From Chloroflexota bacterium (GTDB lineage: Bacteria > Chloroflexota > Chloroflexia > Thermomicrobiales > UBA6265): a stretch of DNA of 64,000 bases. The translations under genes were made by a program, and so were the position numbers. The stretch covers positions 24,792 to 88,791 of the forward strand of contig JAEWEG010000049.1 in the NCBI GenBank assembly GCA_023389575.1. The letters run 5' to 3'. Of this stretch, positions 35,313 through 43,544 are shown in pieces; the stretch's first letter is position 1, and every line of letters starts with the position of its first letter. The notes under the pieces were generated by a model. It saw only the letters and a program-made list of their open reading frames with translations. It was not told where the DNA came from and ran no database searches.

Positions 35313-35813
35313 TCAGGACCTACCAGGCCTGGCATCCTGTTTCTGCTGCCACCATCCCGGATTTCCCTCGACATACCGCCGTAACGTCTCCAGACGCCGG
35401 TCAGACTGCACGATGCGGTCGCTGAAAGATCGCTGCCATATTGAGCGGTCGTATGCCGGGAATTCGCCCGCTCTCACGCCCGCGCTGTATTCGACCATCA
35501 CGCGGGACTTGAACGAACCGATGGCCGCGCTGAGAGAAACCGGTGGAACCTGATCAGTTTCCCGAAGGAGCACAATCCCATGCATGTGGTTCGGCATGAT
35601 CACGAATGCGTCCAGCTCGACGGCTTCGAAGTGATCGGGCAGGTCCAGCCAATGGCACTGGACCATTTGCCCCGCGTCGTTGAGATGCATCACCGCCCGG
35701 TCAACGTGCCCGAACCTGCATTCCATGTGGTGCACGCAGAGCGTTACCCAGTACGTGCCAGGCGTTGAATAGTCGAAGCCGGGAGACCGAAGAGGTTTGC
35801 GATGGTGGCGCAT
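35313..35813 (-). CDS. REP-associated tyrosine transposase (RAYT, Y1_Tnp family)
   Basis: A 166-residue protein. RSPGFDYSTPGTYWVTLCVH is the RAYT N-terminal signature. The metal-binding HUH motif is VIMPNHMHGIVLL near residue 77, and the C-terminal SIWQRSFSDRI and RRYVEGNPGWW segments carry the catalytic Tyr region. RAYTs nick and move REP hairpins in cis or trans. The start is taken at 35813, where the family N-terminus begins; an upstream extension overlaps unrelated sequence. REP hairpins with GTAG feet lie on both sides of the gene, in opposite orientations. No IS200-type end structures beyond these are seen. Confidence 0.9.
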   Translation of the reverse strand: MRHHRKPLRSPGFDYSTPGTYWVTLCVHHMECRFGHVDRAVMHLNDAGQMVQCHWLDLPDHFEAVELDAFVIMPNHMHGIVLLRETDQVPPVSLSAAIGSFKSRVMVEYSAGVRAGEFPAYDRSIWQRSFSDRIVQSDRRLETLRRYVEGNPGWWQQKQDARPGRS

Positions 35814-35937
35814 GGGTCCGTGACTCCGCGAGATTTGGTCCAAACGCGTTTCGCAAGGACCCATGGCCAGCGCCGGTTCGACGCATTGAAGGGCTTGCTC
35901 AGGCCAGCGAGACGTGAGCGAACCCGGCGTGTGCGAG

Positions 35938-35962
35938 TGGCGGGCACAAGACCCGCCACTAC
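35938..35962 (-). repeat. REP hairpin, variant copy with compensatory stem changes
   Basis: Read on the minus strand: GTAG (35962-35959), then TGGCGGGT, loop CTTGT, then GCCCGCCA. Length, foot and loop equal copy 1. The stem differs at three left-arm positions; two A-T pairs became G-C pairs through changes in both arms and the last pair is T-G. It lies 125 bases upstream of the RAYT start. Confidence 0.8.
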
Positions 35963-36018
35963 CGAGAGATCGTGCGATCAGGGCGACCCAGCGCCAAGGG
36001 TCGAGTAGTACCCCGGTC

Positions 36019-37194
36019 TTAGCCGCGGAGGTCGCTGACCATCGCGGAGACGCGGTCGAGCGCCTTTTGGAGGTTCTCTTCCGAATTTGCGGTCGAAAGC
36101 CGGATGTACCCCTCACCCGCCTCGCCGAACGAGGTGCCCGCGATACCGGCCACGCCGTACTCCTCCAGCAACCGGTCGGCGAACTCCTTGCTGGTCAGGC
36201 CGGTACCCGTCACGTTCGGGAAGGCGTAGAACGCGCCCTTCGGCATCACGCAGGAAATCCCGTCGATGGCGTTGAGGCCGCTCACGATCAGGTCGCGCCG
36301 ACCACGGAACGCCTCCCGGAACTCCGACACCCGGTCCTGCGGGCCGGTAAGCGCCGCCAGCCCCGCCCGTTGCACCGCGACCGACGTGCAGGACACGCTG
36401 TTCACGGCCAGCCGGGTGATGCTTGGCACGAGGTCAGCCGGGAAGAGCCCGTATCCCAGTCGCCAGCCGGTCATCGCGTAGGTCTTCGAGAACCCGTCGA
36501 GGATCACGGTGCGCTCCGCCATGCCGGGGAACGTGGCGATCGAGGTGTGCTCGCCCTCGTAGATCAGCTCGGCGTAGATCTCGTCGGCCATCACGATCAG
36601 GTCGTGCTCCACGGCCAACCCGGCGATCCGCTCCAGCTTGTCCTTGCTCAGCACGCCGCCCGTCGGGTTGGCCGGCGAGTTGATGATGAGGAGCTTCGTC
36701 TTGTCCGTGATCAGCGACGCCAGCTCATTGACATCGAGTTCGAACTCGTTCTCCTCGCGCAGCGGAATCGGCACCGCCTTCGCGCCGGTGAAGTTGATCA
36801 TCGACCCATAGATCGGGAACCCGGGATCGGGATAGATCGCCTCATCGCCAGCCTGCAGCAGCGCGAGAATGAGGAAGAACATGACGGGCTTGCCGCCCGG
36901 CGTCACCACCACCTGGTCCGCCGAGTAGTCCAGGTTCCGGGTGGTGTTGATGTAGTTGGCGATGGCCGCCTTAAGCTCGGGATCGCCCCCGGCTGGCCCG
37001 TAATGCGTCCAGCCGGATTGCAGGGCATTGACGGCCGCGCCAACAACGTTCTCCGGCGTGTCGAAGTCGGGCTCGCCGACCTCAAGGTGGACCACATCCT
37101 TGCCCTGGGCCTCCAGCGCCCGGGCTTTCACCATCACCTCGAAGGCCGTTTCCGTGCCGAGGCGGCTCATTCGATCCGCGAGTTTGACTGCCAT
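36019..37194 (-). CDS. Class I/II pyridoxal-phosphate aminotransferase
   Basis: A 391-residue aspartate/aromatic-type aminotransferase. Visible are LEVGEPDFDTPENVV, the substrate segment NSPANPTGGVLSKDKL and ADEIYAELIYEG. The PLP-Lys is in VILDGFSKTYAMTGWRLGYG near residue 237, and the C-terminal Arg is in GYIRLSTANSEENLQKALD. It exchanges the amino group between an amino acid and a 2-oxo acid. The ATG at 37194 follows AAAGGACATCGAACGG. The P-loop kinase gene lies upstream on the same strand, 55 bases away. Confidence 0.93.
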   Translation of the reverse strand: MAVKLADRMSRLGTETAFEVMVKARALEAQGKDVVHLEVGEPDFDTPENVVGAAVNALQSGWTHYGPAGGDPELKAAIANYINTTRNLDYSADQVVVTPGGKPVMFFLILALLQAGDEAIYPDPGFPIYGSMINFTGAKAVPIPLREENEFELDVNELASLITDKTKLLIINSPANPTGGVLSKDKLERIAGLAVEHDLIVMADEIYAELIYEGEHTSIATFPGMAERTVILDGFSKTYAMTGWRLGYGLFPADLVPSITRLAVNSVSCTSVAVQRAGLAALTGPQDRVSEFREAFRGRRDLIVSGLNAIDGISCVMPKGAFYAFPNVTGTGLTSKEFADRLLEEYGVAGIAGTSFGEAGEGYIRLSTANSEENLQKALDRVSAMVSDLRG

Positions 37195-37249
37195 CCGTTC
37201 GATGTCCTTTCATGCCAGCGCGCGCGACGGACCCGGGTTGGTCCCGCGA

Positions 37250-37795
37250 TCACGTCCGCGCGTGTAGTCCCGCGATGCGCATCACCATGTCGACCGCCTC
37301 GTCCAGCGTGGTGGCCTCTGGTATGCGATGTTCCGTCACCAGCGGCAACAGATCAAGGGGGCGATACCACTCCCGCATTTCCCGTTCACCATACTCCACC
37401 GCCTGGGGCTCGGTGAGGTGGCGGCGCAATGTCTCCTCGAACGACACATCCAAGATGAAGAAATGGGTCGCGCCCTCGTGATCATCGCGCAGCCGGGCCA
37501 GCATCTCCCCGTAGTGATCGGCATACAGGATGCCTTCGACGATCACGCTGAAGCCGCGATCCAGGGCGAACCGGGCCACCGTGTCGATCAGGTCGATGTT
37601 TGCCGCGCCCGGCCTGTCCTTTTCCCACAGCAGGTTCCGCCGCAGGTAGTCCTGCCCCACGATCGCCATGCCCCGGCCGTGCCGCTGGCGAATCGCCTTC
37701 GCCAGGCTGCTCTTCCCGCTCGCCGAATTGCCCCGGAGCACAATCAGCGTGGTTCCGTCGTTTCCCGTCGTGTCGCGGCACCCTGTTTCATCCAC
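37250..37795 (-). CDS. Zeta-toxin-like P-loop kinase
   Basis: A 181-residue AAA_33-type protein with Walker A (VLRGNSASGKSSLAKA, residues 19-34), a Walker B-like hydrophobic strand (GFSVIVEGILY) and FFILDVSFEETLRRH. Related proteins are small-molecule or zeta-type kinases. A toxin role is possible but there is no antitoxin beside it. It is divergent from an FCD-type GntR regulator, and a TGTATACA motif lies 29 bases upstream of its start. Confidence 0.78.
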   Translation of the reverse strand: MDETGCRDTTGNDGTTLIVLRGNSASGKSSLAKAIRQRHGRGMAIVGQDYLRRNLLWEKDRPGAANIDLIDTVARFALDRGFSVIVEGILYADHYGEMLARLRDDHEGATHFFILDVSFEETLRRHLTEPQAVEYGEREMREWYRPLDLLPLVTEHRIPEATTLDEAVDMVMRIAGLHART

Positions 37796-37822
37796 CGGCC
37801 TGTAGCCAAGAATGGCCGTTTA

Positions 37823-37832
37823 TTGTATACAG
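37823..37832. promoter_or_regulatory. TTGTATACAG operator-like motif
   Basis: TGTATACA (37824-37831) is a perfect eight-base palindrome in the divergent region of the kinase and the FadR-type GntR gene. The same core occurs as a perfect TTGTATACAA at 54522-54531, before the SDR/uxaA/lut operon. FCD-type GntR proteins commonly bind such sites. Confidence 0.5.
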
Positions 37833-37919
37833 TTGTGAATAGATTTGTGTGTAGCTTCATCGTGTGCATCGTCAATCGGGGTATCGTCGACGGCGGATCC
37901 CGCTGTGAGGAGTTGGCCA

Positions 37920-38663
37920 ATGAGCCACCAGCAGAAAGCCGATCGTCCCACCTCGCCGATCATCCGCCGGAATCTCGGGTCCGACGTGTACTCGGTGCTC
38001 TGGGACCGGATTCTCTCACGCGATCTCTTCCCTGGCGAAAAACTCTCCGACCTCCGCCTGAGCGAGGAGCTTGGCGTCAGCCGCACCCCCGTGCGGGAGG
38101 CGCTGCACCGCCTGGTGCAGGACGGCGTCGTGATCTACTCGCCCAACCGCGGGTTCTTCGTCGCGTCGTTTTCCGGAGATGACATTCGCGAAATCTTCGA
38201 CCTCCGGGCCGTGCTGGAGGCGCTTGCCCTGCGCACCCTCGCCGCCCGTCTGCAGCCCAGCGAGTACGAATGGGCGCGAGGCGAGCTCGAGCGGGCCGAA
38301 ACTCTCATCAACGACGCCGAGACCGACGAACAGCGGCTCGAAGCAGCGACCGCGTTTCTCGAAGTCGACCAGGGGTTTCATCAGTGGCTGATCGAAGGCT
38401 CTGGCAACCAGCGGCTGGTCAACATCGTGAACGGGCTCTGGGCCCAGGTCTCGGTCTTCCAGCGCGCCGGCACCCACGTGCCAGGCTGGATGGAGATCGC
38501 CCTCCAGCAGCACAAGCAGATCATCGACCTGCTCATCGCGGGCAAGAGCGATGAGGCGGCGGACGCGCTCGAACATCACATCCTGGACATGAAGACGCGC
38601 GTCATCGCCGACTTCGCCTACTCCGAAGATGGCACGATCGATCTTGAGGGAACCAATGGATGA
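37920..38663 (+). CDS. GntR family regulator, FadR/FCD subfamily
   Basis: A 247-residue regulator. N-terminal winged helix: DVYSVLWDRILSRDLFPGEK, RLSEELGVSRTPVREALHRL and GVVIYSPNRGFFVASF. The C-terminal FCD helical ligand-binding domain starts DIREIFDLRAVLEALALRTL and includes DQGFHQWLIEGSGNQRLVNI and QQHKQIIDLLIAG, with the metal-binding Asp/His residues. FCD regulators sense sugar acids, lactate and similar carboxylates. The ATG at 37920 follows GAGGAG. Its stop overlaps the next gene by four bases. Confidence 0.93.
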   Translation: MSHQQKADRPTSPIIRRNLGSDVYSVLWDRILSRDLFPGEKLSDLRLSEELGVSRTPVREALHRLVQDGVVIYSPNRGFFVASFSGDDIREIFDLRAVLEALALRTLAARLQPSEYEWARGELERAETLINDAETDEQRLEAATAFLEVDQGFHQWLIEGSGNQRLVNIVNGLWAQVSVFQRAGTHVPGWMEIALQQHKQIIDLLIAGKSDEAADALEHHILDMKTRVIADFAYSEDGTIDLEGTNG

Positions 38664-39286
38664 CGGCGTCGCTGCTGGATCTTCCGTGGGACCCGCTTTC
38701 GCCTGATGACGTCACCAGCCTGTTCGAACCCTACCTCGGTCCGTGGTGTATCGCGGGCGGATGGGCGCTGGATCTATTCGTGGGCGAGCAATCGCGCGAG
38801 CACGCCGATATCGACATCCTGATCGCCCGCTCCGATCTGGGGCATGTCCACGCGACATTGCCCGGCTGGTCGCTGTATGGCGCCAGCGGCACGCTCACGC
38901 CGTGGGATGAGGGCGAAGAACTCCCGGAACATATCCACGACATCTGGTGTCGCCGCGGCGAAGGCCCGTGGGAATTCCAGATGATGGTGATCGAGATGAC
39001 CGCCGACGGGTGGGTGTTCCGCCGCGACAGCCGCATCCGTGGCCCGCTTGACTCAATGGTCGTGGTGACGGACGGTGGGCTGCCGATCCTGGCCCCCGAA
39101 ATTCAGTTGCTGTACAAGTCGAAGCGCCCGAACCGGCCAAAGGACGAGCGTGACTTCGCCACGGTGTTGCCACATCTGGGCGAACAACGCCGCGCCTGGT
39201 TGGCCGGAGCGCTCGACCGCGTTCACCCGGGACATCCGTGGCGCGAGGCGCTCGATACCGGCGACATCGGCGATATCGAGGCCTGA
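38660..39286 (+). CDS. Nucleotidyltransferase of the aminoglycoside adenylyltransferase-like family
   Basis: A 208-residue protein with WCIAGGWALDLFVGEQSREH followed by ADIDILIARSDL. This GGWALD...HxDxD arrangement is that of the AadA2''/MNT-like nucleotidyltransferase fold (metal Asp pair). LAPEIQLLYKSKRPN and RPKDERDFATVLPHL in the C-terminal half also match. It is translationally coupled to the FCD regulator by an ATGA overlap. Drug resistance should not be assumed; many homologues have unknown substrates. Confidence 0.78.
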   Translation: MTASLLDLPWDPLSPDDVTSLFEPYLGPWCIAGGWALDLFVGEQSREHADIDILIARSDLGHVHATLPGWSLYGASGTLTPWDEGEELPEHIHDIWCRRGEGPWEFQMMVIEMTADGWVFRRDSRIRGPLDSMVVVTDGGLPILAPEIQLLYKSKRPNRPKDERDFATVLPHLGEQRRAWLAGALDRVHPGHPWREALDTGDIGDIEA

Positions 39287-39299
39287 CGGGAATCGCGGA

Positions 39300-39635
39300 T
39301 CAGGATGCCCTGAGCGCCAGCGCCACCACCTGCGGCTGGGGATAGCGGAACTCGAGCAGGAGCGGCGTGCGACCGCCATCCAGCAGCGGGGATTCCAGCC
39401 GCTCGAACGACTTGACCGCGAGCAGCGTATCCATGACCTCGGTCATGTCGCCGATCGCGTCCTCGCCCTCGATCACGACTTCATGCAGCACTTCCGCCCC
39501 ATCTGGCGCGGGCTCGGCGAACACGATTCCGGAGCGGCTCCTGTCCACCCACAGCTTCCGCATGGCCGTCAAATCGATTTGGCCTTCGCCGCCATCGAGA
39601 TCGGAATACGTAAAGGAAAAGGCAGCCGCGCTCAT
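39300..39635 (-). CDS. Hypothetical protein, 111 residues
   Basis: Start MSAAAFSFTYSDLDGGEGQI at 39635, after GGGAGACCAGAACG. The composition is acidic and a short beta-rich protein is likely. No known domain is recognised. Codon use is like its neighbours. It sits convergent with the nucleotidyltransferase gene, with only 13 bases between them. Confidence 0.55.
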   Translation of the reverse strand: MSAAAFSFTYSDLDGGEGQIDLTAMRKLWVDRSRSGIVFAEPAPDGAEVLHEVVIEGEDAIGDMTEVMDTLLAVKSFERLESPLLDGGRTPLLLEFRYPQPQVVALALRAS

Positions 39636-39750
39636 CGTTCTGGTCTCCCACTCATTCATGTACGTACACTACTGAACTGGAGACCAGAATAGAACAAACG
39701 TTCGACCTTGGCAACCCTCCCGAACTGGCTAGCCCGGTCTCTCTGGTTAT

Positions 39751-40701
39751 TCAACGCCGGACGGAATCGATCGGTTCCAGCGGCTTCGCGACCAGGCGAA
39801 TAGCCAGCCTGAGCTCGTCTCCAGGAGCCAGCCGCAACGCAGTGGACGCCACGTTTTCGGCGCCCGAAAGCAACGATCCGGCGGAAAGCGGGCAACTGGT
39901 CGGCTCCAGCGAAACGGACTCCCCGTCCCCCGGCGCGAACACGGCCAGGTCGCTCACGCCATGGTCGAGATACAGCGCGACCTCTCCCTCCAATCCGCTC
40001 ATCCCCGCCACAGTGGGAGAAGGGAGATCGGTCCTGAGGCGAAGCTCCTGCCCCTCGGCGGAAAGGCGCACTGAGCCATCCGGAGATCCCTCCGGCAGGA
40101 CGATATCCAACCCGGACCGCTCTCCACCCAGGAACGCCATCGCGAAATACGGGTGCAATCCGAGTCCGACCGGCGCCGCCTCCCCGCCCTCGTTCCTCGC
40201 CACCAACTCGATGCGCAGGCCGTCGTCTCCCAGCGAGATTTCCTGCCTGAGCGTCACGTGGAATGGATAGCCCCGGCGCTCGTCGTCGCGCAGGCAACCA
40301 GGCGTCTCGAACCGCGTCACGATCCGCCGGTCGCTTCGCTCCCCGACCATCCACCCACGGTCGTGAGCGAAACCATGGGCGAACGAGGTTCCATCCGGCG
40401 CGTTGACTGGCAAGTGGTAACGCCGCCCCTCCCACCGGTAGGCGGCATCCCGCACCAACCCTGGGAACGGGAACAGCACGGGGTTCCCATACCGCGTCGG
40501 CCGCGCCCGCGCCTCGGACGCGGCGCCCGCGTGCAGTACCTGTCGCCAGCCATCTCGGGTCGCGATCGCGTGAGCGATGACGCCTCCACCATGGAACGGA
40601 GCCACCCAGGCTCGGGCCATGGGCGACTCCAACAGATGGAGTTCCTCATCCTCCCAGCCCGGGGGCGTGACCGCGTCATCCGACGGAAGCGCCTCAGCCA
40701 A
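39751..40701 (-). CDS. Aldose 1-epimerase family protein
   Basis: A 316-residue galactose-mutarotase-like beta-sandwich protein, interconverting alpha and beta sugar anomers. Conserved features are RYGNPVLFPFPGLVRDAAYR (the NPVLFP substrate segment), the His in GTSFAHGFAHDRGW and GLGLHPYFAM with the catalytic His. The start is a TTG at 40701 that overlaps the DapA-type gene by eight bases, so it is translationally coupled. It is the last gene of the saccharide operon. Confidence 0.88.
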   Translation of the reverse strand: MAEALPSDDAVTPPGWEDEELHLLESPMARAWVAPFHGGGVIAHAIATRDGWRQVLHAGAASEARARPTRYGNPVLFPFPGLVRDAAYRWEGRRYHLPVNAPDGTSFAHGFAHDRGWMVGERSDRRIVTRFETPGCLRDDERRGYPFHVTLRQEISLGDDGLRIELVARNEGGEAAPVGLGLHPYFAMAFLGGERSGLDIVLPEGSPDGSVRLSAEGQELRLRTDLPSPTVAGMSGLEGEVALYLDHGVSDLAVFAPGDGESVSLEPTSCPLSAGSLLSGAENVASTALRLAPGDELRLAIRLVAKPLEPIDSVRR

Positions 40702-41638
40702 CCGTCATCAACGGCGAAAGCGCGTCGAGAATGGCGTCCAGCTCGCGATGGTTGTGCGCGTCGAGCGTACCCGCACCTGGCACCCGGGTTCTCGGGCTGG
40801 CGATCACGCCGCGCCGGTACAGCACTTCCTTGTAGATGGTGAAGCTGTACATCGCCTCGTAGTTGAGCAGCGGCAGCAGTTCGGTATGCAGCCGGCGAGC
40901 CTCCGCCTCGTCGCCGCGATCGAGCGCGTTCCACACCTGAACGTGGACGTCCGTCACCTCGCAGGCCGGCATCGTGCCGCAGGCGCCCCGGGCGAACTCC
41001 TCCATCAGGTAGCGTCCAGCCATGCCGCCCATCACGCCCTTCAGGCTGTCGCCCGCCTGCTCGCTGACGGCGGTGATCACCTGCGGCGCGTAAGCCGTCT
41101 CCTCCTTCAGGAAGTCGACGCCCGGAATCTCCGTCAGCATCCGCACCAGCAGCGAGGCGGGCATCGGCGTGCCGACCGGCCCGACGTAGTCCTGGATCCA
41201 GACCGGCAACCCATCCGCCGCCGCCGCGACCGCGCTGTAGAAGTCGAAGATTTCGCTGACCGGCGCGTGGCGCACGTAGGGTGGCATCGCCATCACCGAG
41301 TCCGCGCCAGCCTTCGCCGCGTGGCGGGCGTAGAGTTCGGACGCCGTCGTGGAGATACCCGAAACTCCCACCACCACCGGGACACGTCCCGCCGTCTGGT
41401 CGATCACGATCTCGGCGGCCCGGCACCGCTCCTCGTCGGTAAGCGCGATCGCCTCGCTGGCGTTCACGCCAATCACGATGCCGTGCGTGCCCGCCTCCAC
41501 GCAGAAGTCGACGCATTTCTGGAGCGACACCTCGTCGATCCCGCCATCCTCCCCGAACGGGGTCGGCGGTATGGCGAATACGCCGCGGAACCGCCCCTCC
41601 GGCCCAGCCACCCTGTCGGATTCTGTTATGTCCTGCAC
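40694..41638 (-). CDS. Dihydrodipicolinate synthase/N-acetylneuraminate lyase family aldolase
   Basis: A 314-residue class I aldolase barrel. GRFRGVFAIPPTPFGEDGGI is the family N-terminus. The catalytic Tyr is in WIQDYVGPVGTPM and the Schiff-base Lys in VDFLKEETAYAP near residue 179. In sugar-acid operons this family cleaves 2-keto-3-deoxy acids to pyruvate and an aldehyde, or dehydrates them. The start is GTG with GGGAGGGAATCAGTAC upstream. It is 46 bases downstream of the ABC permease and overlaps the epimerase gene. Confidence 0.9.
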   Translation of the reverse strand: MQDITESDRVAGPEGRFRGVFAIPPTPFGEDGGIDEVSLQKCVDFCVEAGTHGIVIGVNASEAIALTDEERCRAAEIVIDQTAGRVPVVVGVSGISTTASELYARHAAKAGADSVMAMPPYVRHAPVSEIFDFYSAVAAAADGLPVWIQDYVGPVGTPMPASLLVRMLTEIPGVDFLKEETAYAPQVITAVSEQAGDSLKGVMGGMAGRYLMEEFARGACGTMPACEVTDVHVQVWNALDRGDEAEARRLHTELLPLLNYEAMYSFTIYKEVLYRRGVIASPRTRVPGAGTLDAHNHRELDAILDALSPLMTVG

Positions 41639-41683
41639 GTACTGATTCCCTCCCGGCTGGCGGAATCGCCAGCCGCATGATTC

Positions 41684-42604
41684 CTATCCCTTGAGGCCAG
41701 ACCTCGCCAATGCCGCTATGAACTGCCGCTGCAATATGAGGAACACCGCGAAGATCGGGATCACGGACGATACCGCTCCCGCCGATATCAGCGCGGCGCT
41801 GAATCCACCACTCTCGTCGAAGTACCGCGTCAGGCCAAGCGGCACCGTGAACTTGTCCTCACTGGTGAGCATGACCAAGGGGGTCTCGTAGTCGTTCCAG
41901 CTCCAGACGAAGGCCAGGATCGCCAGCGACGCCAGCGCCGGCTTCGCCAGGGGCAGGATGATCTGCCAGTAGATCTGCAACTCGTTCGCGCCATCCGACC
42001 GGGCGGCATCAGTCAATTCCTGTGGAATCGAGAGGAAGAACTGCCGGAGCAGGAACGTCCCGAACACCGTGAAGATTCCCGGCAGGATCAACGCCCACAA
42101 CGTATCGAAGATACCCAGTTGGCGATAGAGGATGAACCTCGGCACCAGCAGCATCTGGTGCGGGATGATCAGCGTGCTCAGGTACAGCACGAACACGATG
42201 TCCCGGCCCCGGAACTTCAGGCGCGAGAAGGCGTAGGCGGCCAGCGAGGCCGTCAGCAACTCGCCCACCACCCGCACCAGCGCCACCAGCAACGAGTTGC
42301 CGATGAAGTTGGTGATCGGGTACCGGCCGGTCCAGATCTCGATGTAGTTCTTCCACGTCAAGGGATCGGGTATCCACCGGATCGGCAACCGGAAGACGTC
42401 GATCTCGCGCTTGAGCGACGATACCACCATCCACACGAACGGCATCAGGAACAACAACGCCAGCGTCCACATCACGATGGTGACGATGGTCCAGTGAATG
42501 TGCCCGCGCCTGCCGCGTACCTCCCCATTGAAGAGGCGATAGTGAAACCGCTTCCTGGGCGCCACGATCGGAGCGGGCGTCACGTTTGTCGGACCGCTAG
42601 CCAT
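41684..42604 (-). CDS. Carbohydrate ABC transporter permease (MalG/LacG type)
   Basis: A 306-residue inner-membrane protein with six helices and the binding-protein-dependent EAA loop (ELTDAARSDGANELQIYWQI, with ILPLAKPALASLAI after it). The terminal FIAALARSGLKG is the usual MalG-type C-terminus. It overlaps the other permease by eight bases. No ATPase gene is in this cluster, so a shared MsmK-like ATPase encoded elsewhere is expected. Confidence 0.94.
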   Translation of the reverse strand: MASGPTNVTPAPIVAPRKRFHYRLFNGEVRGRRGHIHWTIVTIVMWTLALLFLMPFVWMVVSSLKREIDVFRLPIRWIPDPLTWKNYIEIWTGRYPITNFIGNSLLVALVRVVGELLTASLAAYAFSRLKFRGRDIVFVLYLSTLIIPHQMLLVPRFILYRQLGIFDTLWALILPGIFTVFGTFLLRQFFLSIPQELTDAARSDGANELQIYWQIILPLAKPALASLAILAFVWSWNDYETPLVMLTSEDKFTVPLGLTRYFDESGGFSAALISAGAVSSVIPIFAVFLILQRQFIAALARSGLKG

Positions 42605-43544
42605 AGAACACCCCCTTTCGCTGGAATCGCCAAAGGATGAGGGTCAGCACCAGCACCACGATGAACATCGCCCAGGCCATCGCCGAGGCGTATCCGAACT
42701 GGTAGAACCGGAATCCGTTCAGGTACACGTAATACGAAAGCACCGTCGTCGCCGTGCCGGGTCCGCCGCCGGTCATCAGGTTGATCAAGCCAAACGACTG
42801 CGAGGTGGAGATGAACCCCGTCACCAGCAGGAAGAACGTCGTCGGCGTCAGGAACGGGAACGTCACCGCCCGGAACCGGGCCCACACGCCCGCGCCATCC
42901 AGCGCCGCCGCCTCGTGCAGGTCCTTCGGCACATCCTGCAGCGCGGCCAGGTAGATCACCGCCGCGTACCCCGCCCCATGCCAGATTGCCACCACGATCA
43001 ACGCCCGAAGCGCCCACTCCGACGAAGCCAGCCAGATGGGAGGATCGCCGATGCCAAGCGTCCGCAGCATCTGGTTCATCGGGCCGTAGCGCGGGTCGTA
43101 GAGAAGGATCCAGGTCGCCGCGATCGCCACCGAGTTGACGATGAACGGGATGAAGAAGATCAGCCGCAGGGCCGTCCGCCCCGGAATTGGGCCGTTTAGC
43201 GCCAGCGCGATCGCCAACCCCGCGACGGTGGTCAGCGGCACCGCGCCACCGGCATAGATCAGCGTTTTGCCGCCGGCGCTCCAGAAGGCGTCGTCGTGGA
43301 GGAGGCGGGTGAAGTTCCGCGTGCCAACCCAGCGAATGTTGTCGATGCCGGAGATCACGTCCCACTCGGCGAACGCGATTGCCAGGGAGAACACAAGCGG
43401 TAGCAGCGTGAAGATGCCGAAGCCGATCAGGTTGGGCGCGATGAACGCCCAACCGATCCAGCCGGGTGGCTCCGGAGAGCGGCGTCGCCGCCGTCTCCCC
43501 TTCGCCTCGACATTCATCGACGTGGCCCGTGACGCCGAACTCAC
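42597..43544 (-). CDS. Carbohydrate ABC transporter permease (MalF/UgpA type)
   Basis: A 315-residue inner-membrane protein with an Arg-rich N-terminus (KGRRRRRRSPEPPGWIGWAF), six helices and an EAA loop (PKDLHEAAALDGAGVWARFR). It starts at GTG overlapping the binding-protein stop by four bases (GTGA). It pairs with the MalG-type permease to import the sugar delivered by the solute-binding protein. Confidence 0.94.
   Translation of the reverse strand: MSSASRATSMNVEAKGRRRRRRSPEPPGWIGWAFIAPNLIGFGIFTLLPLVFSLAIAFAEWDVISGIDNIRWVGTRNFTRLLHDDAFWSAGGKTLIYAGGAVPLTTVAGLAIALALNGPIPGRTALRLIFFIPFIVNSVAIAATWILLYDPRYGPMNQMLRTLGIGDPPIWLASSEWALRALIVVAIWHGAGYAAVIYLAALQDVPKDLHEAAALDGAGVWARFRAVTFPFLTPTTFFLLVTGFISTSQSFGLINLMTGGGPGTATTVLSYYVYLNGFRFYQFGYASAMAWAMFIVVLVLTLILWRFQRKGVFYG

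Noticed and set aside
37250..37795. Zeta-toxin of a toxin-antitoxin pair
   Set aside because: The Walker A kinase resembles zeta proteins, but no epsilon-like antitoxin gene is adjacent and general small-molecule kinases share the fold.
38660..39286. Aminoglycoside resistance gene
   Set aside because: Only the nucleotidyltransferase core matches. Context and regulator coupling do not indicate resistance.
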